From contig NZ_FZPH01000001.1 in assembly GCF_900188485.1 (NCBI RefSeq), positions 186,001 through 250,000 on the forward strand: a DNA stretch of 64,000 bases, read 5' to 3'. Below are positions 57,981 through 64,000 of the stretch, piece by piece; position 1 is the stretch's first letter; every line of letters begins with the position of its first letter. The DNA is from Asanoa hainanensis (GTDB lineage: Bacteria > Actinomycetota > Actinomycetes > Mycobacteriales > Micromonosporaceae). The translations under genes were made by a program, and so were the position numbers. Under the pieces are notes generated by a model. That model had not been told where the DNA came from. It saw only the letters and a program-made list of their open reading frames with translations, and did not search any database.

Positions 57981-58331
57981 ATGCGCTACGTGATGATGAT
58001 TTGCGGACCCGAGTCCAACTGGACCGGGCCAGGGATCGACGAGCTGATGGCGACCGTCGAGAGCTGGTGGGAGAAGTGGCACGCCGAGGGCGTGGTCGTG
58101 CAGGGCGGCGCCGAGCTCCAGCCGGTCAGCACCGCCAAGACGGTGCGGCGGGGCGCTGACGGGAAGGCCGTGGTCACCGACGGCCCGTACATCGAGCTCA
58201 AGGACGTGGTCGGCGGGTTCGTCCTGCTGGAGGCCGACACGATCGAGGACGCGGTCGCCGTGGCCGCGACCTGGCCCGGCATCGAGGCGGTCGGCGACCA
58301 GGTCGAGGTCCGCCCGACCACCGGCCGCTAG
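57981..58331 (+). CDS. YCII/DGPF-domain protein (ECF42 partner)
   Basis: The 116-aa protein opens MRYVMMICGPESNWTGPG and carries VVTDGPYIELKDVVGGFVLLEADTIEDAVAVAATWP, the DGPF-type signature. It is convergent with, and overlaps by 4 nt, the large ECF sigma gene at 58328-59506. The pairing of DGPF proteins with this sigma group is known, although here the two genes point toward each other rather than forming an operon. The ATG at 57981 follows AAAGGCGAG. Confidence 0.88.
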   Translation: MRYVMMICGPESNWTGPGIDELMATVESWWEKWHAEGVVVQGGAELQPVSTAKTVRRGADGKAVVTDGPYIELKDVVGGFVLLEADTIEDAVAVAATWPGIEAVGDQVEVRPTTGR

Positions 58332-59506
58332 CCCTCCAGCGCGGCGAGGCGGCGGCGCAGCAGGTCCCGTTCGGCGTCGTTGGTGGCCAACGCCAGCGCG
58401 CGCCGGCTGGCCTCCGCCGCCTCGCCGGTGCGGCCCAGCTTGACCAGCAGGTCGGCCCGGGTCGCGTGCCACATCCGATAGCCGGAGAGGCGTCCTGAGA
58501 GGGCGTCGACCTCGGCGAGGGCCACGGACGGCCCGTCGACGAACCCGGTCGCCACCGCCCGGCCCAACGCCGCGACCGGCGACGGACGCAGCGCGAGCAG
58601 CCGGTCGTAGTGGCCGCGCACCGCCGCCCAGTCGGTGTCCGCGTAGGACGGCGCCAGCGCGTGCTGGACCGCGATCGCCGCCTGGAGCTGGTACGGCCCG
58701 GGAGCGCCGAGGGCCACCGCCTGCCCGAGCCGGCGTACCCCCGCGAGGATCATGGACCGGTCCCATCGCGACCGGTCCTGGTCGGCGAGCAGCACCAGGC
58801 GGCCGGCGGCGTCGACCCGGGTCGCGGCCCGGGCCTCGTGCAGGGTGAGCAGGGCGGCGAGGCCGGCCGCCTCGGGCTCGCCGGGCATCAGGTCGGCGAG
58901 CTGGCCGGCCAGCTCGAGGCCCTCGCGGGCCAGGTCCCGCCGGACGGCGTCGTAGCCCTGGTTGAACACCAGGTACACGGTGGCCAGCACGGCCGGCAAC
59001 CGGTCAGGCCGCTCGTCGGGCCCCGGCACCGTGAAGGAGGCGCCGCGCAGGGCCCGCTTGGCCCGCACGAGCCGCTGGGCCATCGTGGCGGTCGGCACGA
59101 GGTACGCGGCCGCGATCTCGTCGGTGGCCAGCCCGCTGACCGCGGACAAGGTCAGCGCCACCTGGGACGGCTCGCTCAGGGTCGGGTGGCAGCAGGCGAA
59201 GATCATGGCGAGCCGGTCGTCGCCGGTCGGTGCGGCCGGCGGGTCGAGGTCCAGGGCCTTGGCTCGGCCGGTGGCCTCGCGGCGCAGCACGTCGAGGGCC
59301 TTGCGCCAGGCGGTGGTGACGAGCCAGCCGGCGAGGTTGTCCGGCACACCATCGACCGGCCAGCGCCGCAACGCCTCCCCGACGGCGTCCTGCAAGGCCT
59401 CCTCGGCCCGGTCGAGGTCGCCGCCGAGCCGCCGCGCGAGGACGGCCCGCATGCCGGGAGCGTCGGTCCGCCAGACCGCGTCCAGAGCGGCGACCGCGTC
59501 AGCCAC
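58328..59506 (-). CDS. ECF42-type RNA polymerase sigma factor with C-terminal extension
   Basis: The 392-aa protein has sigma regions 2 and 4 in its first 160 residues (AEEALQDAVGEALRRWPVDGVPDNLAGWLVTTAWRKALDVLRRE; VALTLSAVSGLATDEIAAAYLVPTATMAQRLVRAKRAL). A C-terminal helical/TPR-like domain of about 200 residues (ADLMPGEPEAAGLAALLTLHEARAATRVDAAGRLVLL...) follows, the hallmark of the ECF42/DUF6596 group. These sigma factors have no classical anti-sigma; the extension is thought to regulate. It is co-transcribed with the upstream YafY-type regulator (8-bp overlap). Confidence 0.93.
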   Translation of the reverse strand: MADAVAALDAVWRTDAPGMRAVLARRLGGDLDRAEEALQDAVGEALRRWPVDGVPDNLAGWLVTTAWRKALDVLRREATGRAKALDLDPPAAPTGDDRLAMIFACCHPTLSEPSQVALTLSAVSGLATDEIAAAYLVPTATMAQRLVRAKRALRGASFTVPGPDERPDRLPAVLATVYLVFNQGYDAVRRDLAREGLELAGQLADLMPGEPEAAGLAALLTLHEARAATRVDAAGRLVLLADQDRSRWDRSMILAGVRRLGQAVALGAPGPYQLQAAIAVQHALAPSYADTDWAAVRGHYDRLLALRPSPVAALGRAVATGFVDGPSVALAEVDALSGRLSGYRMWHATRADLLVKLGRTGEAAEASRRALALATNDAERDLLRRRLAALEG

Positions 59507-60443
59507 GAGCCGCCGCCGCCCGGGAGGCCCGCCCGCCGAGCTCGGCCAGGTGCGCGATCAGCTCAGGCGGCTCGTGGACCTCGAACTCGCAGCCCAGGGT
59601 GAGCAGCCGCCACGCCAGGTATTCCAGGGTGTCGGCGTGCCCGCGCAGCAGGCAGCGGTCCGGACCGAGCGGGGTCAGGTCGCCGATGCGGCCCGCGAGC
59701 CGGGACGCCGGCGCGTGCAGGGTCGCCACCGCCTCGTACACGGGGGCAAACTCGGTCAGGGACGCGGTCACGAAGGCCGCGGCGTCCCGGGAAGGGAGGT
59801 CGCGCGGCGCGAACCGCACCCCGGTCGGCTGCGGCGGCGCGAGCCGGTCGACCCGGAAGACCCGCCAGTCGGCGCGGTCGAGGTCGTAGGCGACCAGGTA
59901 CCAGCGGCGGCCCGCCGACACGAGCTTGTGCGGGTCCGCGTGCCGCTCAAGAGAGGTGCCGTCATGCCGGGTGTACGCGAACCGCAGCCGCTCCCGCCCG
60001 GTGATCGCGGTGGCCAGCGACGCCAGCACGGACGGGTCGGCCGCCGGCTGCCCCCAGGTGAGCAGCGGTTCCGTGGCCCGGCCGAGGGCGCCGACCCGCT
60101 GGCGCAGCCGGGCCGGCAGCACCTGCTCGAGCTTGGCCAGGGCCCGCACGGAGGCCTCCTCGACGCCGGCGGCCGCGTGCGCGCGCAGCCCGACCGCGAT
60201 CGCCACCGCCTCCTCGTCGTCGAGCAGCAGCGGCGGCATGGCCTTGCCCGCCACGAGCCGGTAGCCGCCGACCGCGCCCATCGTCGCGTGCACCGGGTAG
60301 CCCAGGTCGCGGAGCTTGTCGACGTCGCGGCGGATGGTGCGCAGGCTGACCCCGAGCCGGCCGGCGAGCTCGCTGCCCGGCCACTCGCGCGGGGTCTGCA
60401 GCAGCGACAGCAGGCTCAGCAGCCGCGCGGGGGTGTTCGACAT
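59499..60443 (-). CDS. YafY/WYL-domain transcriptional regulator
   Basis: The 314-aa protein has an N-terminal HTH (LLSLLSLLQTPREWPGSELAGRLGVSLRTIRRDVDKLRDLGYPVHATMGAVGGYRLVAG) and a WYL-type domain (RERLRFAYTRHDGTSLERHADPHKLVSAGRRWYLVAYDLDRADWRVFRVDRL), with a C-terminal WCX-like extension. It is a probable effector-binding regulator. It is divergent from an epoxide hydrolase gene, with inverted repeats between, and upstream of the ECF42 gene in the same operon. Confidence 0.92.
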   Translation of the reverse strand: MSNTPARLLSLLSLLQTPREWPGSELAGRLGVSLRTIRRDVDKLRDLGYPVHATMGAVGGYRLVAGKAMPPLLLDDEEAVAIAVGLRAHAAAGVEEASVRALAKLEQVLPARLRQRVGALGRATEPLLTWGQPAADPSVLASLATAITGRERLRFAYTRHDGTSLERHADPHKLVSAGRRWYLVAYDLDRADWRVFRVDRLAPPQPTGVRFAPRDLPSRDAAAFVTASLTEFAPVYEAVATLHAPASRLAGRIGDLTPLGPDRCLLRGHADTLEYLAWRLLTLGCEFEVHEPPELIAHLAELGGRASRAAAARG

Positions 60444-60458
60444 GGCCCCCAGAATGCC

Positions 60459-60491
60459 AGCCATGTGTGACATCAGCTGACCTACATGGCT
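60459..60491. promoter_or_regulatory. Inverted repeats between YafY-type regulator and epoxide hydrolase
   Basis: AGCCATGT (60459-60466) and ACATGGCT (60484-60491) are exact reverse complements, with the palindrome TCAGCTGA (60473-60480) inside. The site lies 15 nt from the regulator start and 15 nt from the hydrolase start, so it probably controls both. Confidence 0.6.
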
Positions 60492-60506
60492 TCTAGCGTG
60501 GTCCGC

Positions 60507-61625
60507 ATGACGCCTTTCCGGATCGACATCCCCGACGCCGACCTCGACGACCTGCGCGACCGCCTGGTCCGCGCCCGCTGGCCCCGCCAGCTTCCGGGTG
60601 ACGGCTGGAGCCGCGGCGTCCCCGTCGACTATTTGCGTGACCTGGCCGGCCACTGGGCCACGACGTACGACTGGCGGGCGCACGAGGCCCGCCTCAACGA
60701 GTTCCCGCAGTTCGTCACGGAGCTCGACGGGCTGGCGGTGCACTTCCTGCACGTGCGCTCCCGCGCAGAGGACGAACTGCCCCTGCTGCTTACGCACGGC
60801 TGGCCGAACTCGTTCGTGGAGTTCACCGACCTGATCGGGCTGCTGACCGACCCGGCCGCCGACATGCCCTTCCACGTCGTCGTGCCGTCGGTGCCCGGCT
60901 TCGGGTTCTCGGAGGCGGCGCCAGAGATGACGGTCGAGCGCGTCGCCCGGATGTGGGCGACCCTGATGGACCGGCTCGGCTACACCCGCTATGGCACCCA
61001 GGGCGGCGACCTCGGCGCCTACGTCGCGCCCGAGGTCGCCAAGGTCGCACCCGAGCACGTGGTCGGCGTGCACATCGACGGCGGCTTCGGCTTCCCGACG
61101 GCGGCCGACGTGCCGGGCATGGACGAGGCCGAACGGGCCGAGTGGGACCAGATGCAGCAGTGGATGGGCGGCGGCAACGACCATCACGCGCTGCTGCGCA
61201 CCGCCCCGCAGACCATGGCGTACGCGTGGAACGACTCCCCGGTCGGCCTGCTGGCCTGGCTGACCCACAAGTTCAAGGAGTTCGCGTTCCTGGCCGAGAC
61301 CCCCGACCAGGTCATCGACCGGGATCTGATGCTGACCAACGCGAGCCTGTGGTGGTTCACCGGCACGGCGGGGTCGTCGTCGTGGCCGATGTACGAGCGC
61401 GTCACGCTGGCCCCCGACGGCGGTTTCGCCTGGCCCAAGGGCCAGAAGAAGGTCCCCTCCGGCGTGTACGGCGGCGGCTCGCCGCTGATGCGTCGCCTCG
61501 CCGAGCGGGACAACACGATCGTGCACTGGCCGGAGGGGAACCCGGGCAACCACTTCGTGGCGATGGAGCAGCCGCGCGCACACGCGGCCGACATCCGGGC
61601 GTTCTTCTCAGCCTTTCGCGAGTGA
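60507..61625 (+). CDS. Epoxide hydrolase (second paralogue)
   Basis: The 372-aa protein resembles the one at 28846-29958: EHN start FRIDIPDADLDDLRDRLVRARWP, oxyanion HGWPNSFVEF, nucleophile aspartate in YGTQGGDLGAYV and C-terminal histidine in GNHFVAMEQP. It should hydrolyse epoxides. TAGCGT (60494-60499) is 8 nt from the ATG, so the transcript is probably leaderless. A WYL-type regulator instead of MarR controls this copy. The tail overlaps the acyl-CoA dehydrogenase gene by 18 bp. Confidence 0.92.
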   Translation: MTPFRIDIPDADLDDLRDRLVRARWPRQLPGDGWSRGVPVDYLRDLAGHWATTYDWRAHEARLNEFPQFVTELDGLAVHFLHVRSRAEDELPLLLTHGWPNSFVEFTDLIGLLTDPAADMPFHVVVPSVPGFGFSEAAPEMTVERVARMWATLMDRLGYTRYGTQGGDLGAYVAPEVAKVAPEHVVGVHIDGGFGFPTAADVPGMDEAERAEWDQMQQWMGGGNDHHALLRTAPQTMAYAWNDSPVGLLAWLTHKFKEFAFLAETPDQVIDRDLMLTNASLWWFTGTAGSSSWPMYERVTLAPDGGFAWPKGQKKVPSGVYGGGSPLMRRLAERDNTIVHWPEGNPGNHFVAMEQPRAHAADIRAFFSAFRE

Positions 61626-62750
61626 CCGGGCCACGACCATCCGCTGGATCTGGTTCGTACCCTCGACGATCTGGAGCACCTTCGCCTCGCGCATGTAGCG
61701 CTCGACCGGGTGGTCCGCGACGTAGCCGTACCCGCCGAGGACCTGGACCGCGTCGGTGGTCACCTTCATCGCGACGTCGGTGGCGAACAGCTTGGCCTTG
61801 GCGGCCTCGACGGAGTAGGGCCGGCCGTGGTCGCGCAGCCGGGCCGCCGACAGGGTCAGCGCGCGGGCCGCGGACACCTGGGTGGCCATGTCGGCGAGCA
61901 TGAAGCCGAGGCCCTGGAACTCGATGATCGGCGAGCCGAACTGCTCGCGCTCGCGGGCGTACTCCGTCGCGTAGTCGAGAGCCGCCTGGGCCAGCCCGAC
62001 GGCGCAGGCGGCGATGCCGAGCCGGCCGGAGTCGAGGGCCCGCAACGCGATGCCGAACCCGGTGCCTTCGTCGCCGACGAGCCGGTCGGCGGGCACGCGG
62101 ACGCCGTCGAACGCGATCTGTGAGATCGGCGAGGCGTGCAGGCCCATCGTGCGCTCCGGCGCCTGCGGCACGATCCCCGGCGTGTTGGCGTCGACCAGCA
62201 GGCAGGAGATGCCGCCGGCGCCGGGGCCACCCGTGCGGGCGAACACGTTGAAGAAGTCGGCGTCGTGCGCGTGGGTGATCCACGCCTTGGTGCCGTCGAC
62301 CACGTACGCGTCGCCGTCGCGGACCGCCTTCGTGCTCAGCGACGCCGCGTCGGAGCCACCCTGCGGCTCGGAGAGGCAGTAGGCGCCCAGCAGCTCGCCG
62401 CCGAGCATGTCGGGCAACAGCTTGCGCTGCTGCTCGCTGCCGGAGCTGGCCACCGGATAGCAGGCCAGGGTGTGCACGCTGACGGCCTCGGCGGCGACCA
62501 GCCAGCGCGACGCGAGGATCTCCAGGACCTGGAGATACACCTCGTACGGCTGCCCGCCGCCACCGACCTCCTCGGGGTACGGCAGGCCGAGCAGCCCGGC
62601 GCGGCCCAGGGTGCGGACCAGCTCGCGCGGGAACTCCTTGCGCGCCTCGTATTCCGCCGCCCGGGGCGCGAGCTCGCGGTCGGCCAGCTCGGTGGCGAGG
62701 TCCAGGAGATCTCCGGCTTCCTCGGTGGGCAGGATGCGGTCGATGGTCAT
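61608..62750 (-). CDS. Acyl-CoA dehydrogenase
   Basis: The 380-aa protein has the full acyl-CoA dehydrogenase set: AYCLSEPQGGSDAASLSTKAVRDGDAYVVDGTKAWITHA (flavin/substrate signature), GIALRALDSGRLGIAACAVGLAQAALDYATEYAREREQFGSPI and QVLGGYGYVADHPVERYMREAKVLQIVEGTNQIQRMVV with the catalytic-type Glu in EGTNQ. It oxidises an acyl-CoA thioester with FAD. It overlaps the M24 peptidase gene (ATGA), which suggests a shared catabolic operon. Confidence 0.94.
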   Translation of the reverse strand: MTIDRILPTEEAGDLLDLATELADRELAPRAAEYEARKEFPRELVRTLGRAGLLGLPYPEEVGGGGQPYEVYLQVLEILASRWLVAAEAVSVHTLACYPVASSGSEQQRKLLPDMLGGELLGAYCLSEPQGGSDAASLSTKAVRDGDAYVVDGTKAWITHAHDADFFNVFARTGGPGAGGISCLLVDANTPGIVPQAPERTMGLHASPISQIAFDGVRVPADRLVGDEGTGFGIALRALDSGRLGIAACAVGLAQAALDYATEYAREREQFGSPIIEFQGLGFMLADMATQVSAARALTLSAARLRDHGRPYSVEAAKAKLFATDVAMKVTTDAVQVLGGYGYVADHPVERYMREAKVLQIVEGTNQIQRMVVARSLAKG

Positions 62751-63850
62751 AGTTCGGCCAACTCCGTGGGTGTGGTGTTAAGGACGTCTACGCCCCCGTC
62801 GGTGCAGACGACGATGTCTTCGATGCGGGCGCCGTGCCGGCCCGCGAGGTAGATGCCCGGCTCGATCGAGAACGCCATGCCGGGCTCCAGGGGCCGGTCG
62901 TTGCCGGCCACGATGTACGGCTCCTCGTGCCCGTCGAGGCCGATGCCGTGCCCGGTGCGGTGCAGGAACGCGGGCCCGTAGCCGGCGTCGGCGATCACGT
63001 CGCGGGCCGCCGCGTCGACCTGGGCACAGGTGACACCGGGACGCACGGCGGCGACCGCCGCGCGCTGGGCGGTGTGCAGCACCGCGTACCAGGCGGCCAC
63101 GTCGGCCGGCGGTGCACCGACCACATAGGTGCGGGTCGAGTCGGAGCAGTAGCCGGACGGCATCGTGCCGCCGATGTCGACCACCACGGGCTCGCCGGCC
63201 CGGATCACCCGGTCGGAGAGGGCGTGGTGGGGGCTCGCGCCGTTGGGCCCGGACGCGACGATCACGAAGTCGACGGTGGCGTGCCCGGACTCGATGATCG
63301 CCTCGGCGATGTCGGCGCCGACCTGGCGCTCGGTGCGGCCCGGCAGCAGCCACTCGGCCATCCGGGCGTGCACGGTGTCGATCGCCGCTCCGGCGGCGCG
63401 CAGTGCCTCGACCTCGGCGGGCGACTTGCGCATCCGCAGCTCGTCGAGGATCTCGCCGGCCAGGCGCTGCTCGGCGGTCGGGAGGGCGGCGCGGAGGCCG
63501 AGGACGTGGGCGGCCCACATGCGGTCGCTGAGTGCTAGGACACTCAGCGGCCCGTCGAGGGCCTCGACCACGAGGGGGTACGGGCTGTCGCCGTCCTGGT
63601 GGTCGACGATCTTGAGGTGTTGGGTCGCCACCTCGGCCGCGGGCCGCTCCAACGTCGGCACCACCAGGGTCGGCTCGCCCCGGGCCGGCAGCACCAGGCA
63701 GGTCAGGCGCTCCTGGGCGTGCGCGTCGTAGCCGGTCAGGTAGCGCAGGTCGGAGCCGGGCGTGACGAGCAGCGCGTCGAGGCCGACGGCCGCGGTCGCA
63801 CGCTGGGCGGCCACGAGCCGCTCGGGTGGGTACAGCTCCGCGTTGAGCAC
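62747..63850 (-). CDS. M24-family Xaa-Pro aminopeptidase-like protein
   Basis: The 367-aa protein has the N-terminal creatinase-like domain (LDALLVTPGSDLRYLTGYDAHAQERLTCLVLP) and the C-terminal pita-bread domain with the five metal ligands: VVDIGGTMPSGYCSDSTRTYVVG, HRTGHGIGLDGHEEPYI, SIEPGIYL and ARIEDIVV. It is either an Xaa-Pro peptidase or a related C-N hydrolase. The GTG at 63850 is 9 nt from a preceding partial gene, and the gene is coupled to the acyl-CoA dehydrogenase. Confidence 0.92.
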   Translation of the reverse strand: MLNAELYPPERLVAAQRATAAVGLDALLVTPGSDLRYLTGYDAHAQERLTCLVLPARGEPTLVVPTLERPAAEVATQHLKIVDHQDGDSPYPLVVEALDGPLSVLALSDRMWAAHVLGLRAALPTAEQRLAGEILDELRMRKSPAEVEALRAAGAAIDTVHARMAEWLLPGRTERQVGADIAEAIIESGHATVDFVIVASGPNGASPHHALSDRVIRAGEPVVVDIGGTMPSGYCSDSTRTYVVGAPPADVAAWYAVLHTAQRAAVAAVRPGVTCAQVDAAARDVIADAGYGPAFLHRTGHGIGLDGHEEPYIVAGNDRPLEPGMAFSIEPGIYLAGRHGARIEDIVVCTDGGVDVLNTTPTELAEL

Positions 63851-63859
63851 GCCTCAAGC

Positions 63860-64000
63860 TTAACGGTCGTTCGGGCCGAGCCCCGCACCGTTCAGCCCGC
63901 GCGCCGCGGCCCGGGCGCGTCCGACATGTGACAGCACGTCCGTGCTGTCCACCCACTGGTCGACGGCACCGGTCCTGGGTTGCCACGGCGTGAGCGCGTC
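63860..64000 (-). CDS. C-terminal fragment of a gene entering from the right edge
   Basis: The minus-strand frame is open from the window edge to TAA at 63860-63862 and gives 46 residues (DALTPWQPRTGAVDQWVDST, then DVLSHVGRARAAARGL, ending LGPNDR). It reads like the natural end of a protein and its stop lies 9 nt before the M24 peptidase start, as in an operon. The family cannot be told from this fragment. Confidence 0.6.
   Translation of the reverse strand, partial: DALTPWQPRTGAVDQWVDSTDVLSHVGRARAAARGLNGAGLGPNDR

Overview
The window is very GC-rich DNA, densely packed with genes on both strands. GTG starts are common, and so are four-base ATGA/GTGA overlaps between successive genes. The content is typical of an actinomycete: a mycothiol-dependent maleylpyruvate isomerase-family protein, ECF sigma factors with DGPF partner proteins, a LAL-type LuxR regulator, a TioE-type MerR protein, an IdeR/DmdR-type iron box and a UMF1 transporter. 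The set fits Micromonosporaceae-like soil actinobacteria best, but this is an inference from gene families, not a phylogenetic result. I see no rRNA, tRNA, CRISPR array, IS element or prophage. One solitary tyrosine recombinase is present.

Layout. 1-2400: the end of an ECF sigma/DGPF module, a PPOX-type oxidoreductase, two AT-rich inverted repeats, and a SigE-family sigma factor with a membrane partner. 2436-5572: a small redox/export module made of a MauE-like membrane protein, a MauD-like CPLC thioredoxin, a TAT-exported six-cysteine protein faintly like the methylamine dehydrogenase light chain, an unknown 240-aa protein, and a membrane protein split by an in-frame TGA. 5594-12227: a P-loop kinase, a nucleotidyltransferase, regulators, an MFS exporter, a CPYC disulfide oxidoreductase with its own XRE-cupin regulator, and the recombinase. 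12566-17507: a winged-helix (AlkZ-like) protein, an ArsR regulator with MFS pump, and a two-headed MerR (TioE-type) regulator divergent from an erythromycin-esterase-like gene. 17559-21759: an ECF sigma, zinc-finger anti-sigma and ABC exporter system in which the same ECF promoter motif appears twice. 22195-28141: a membrane-anchored Hsp70, GDPD, UMF1 and thymidine kinase genes, then a decayed sigma/membrane-protein locus. 28289-36378: a MarR regulator with epoxide hydrolase, HAD and AidB-like acyl-CoA dehydrogenase genes, and an operon of two dynamin-like GTPases plus an Asp/His-rich protein. 36616-47802: a 1050-aa LAL regulator with a low-complexity insertion, a small HTH protein, and assorted housekeeping and unknown genes. 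47867-52819: an iron-box-controlled NIS siderophore operon (two IucA/IucC synthetases and a PLP decarboxylase), followed by an unknown gene with its own promoter. 52836-64000: a sigma factor fused through a membrane helix to an extracellular GH128 glycoside hydrolase, then arginase-family, deformylase, histidine phosphatase, Lrp, ECF42/DGPF, YafY, epoxide hydrolase, acyl-CoA dehydrogenase and M24 peptidase genes.

Regulation is unusually legible. Many genes lack a Shine-Dalgarno and carry a TANNNT hexamer about 7-9 nt before the start codon, which suggests leaderless transcripts. Several divergent regulator/target pairs have clear palindromic operators between them. The most unusual items are the sigma-zinc finger-TM-GH128 fusion, the MauE/MauD/TAT module without a large amine dehydrogenase subunit, and the iron-box siderophore operon.
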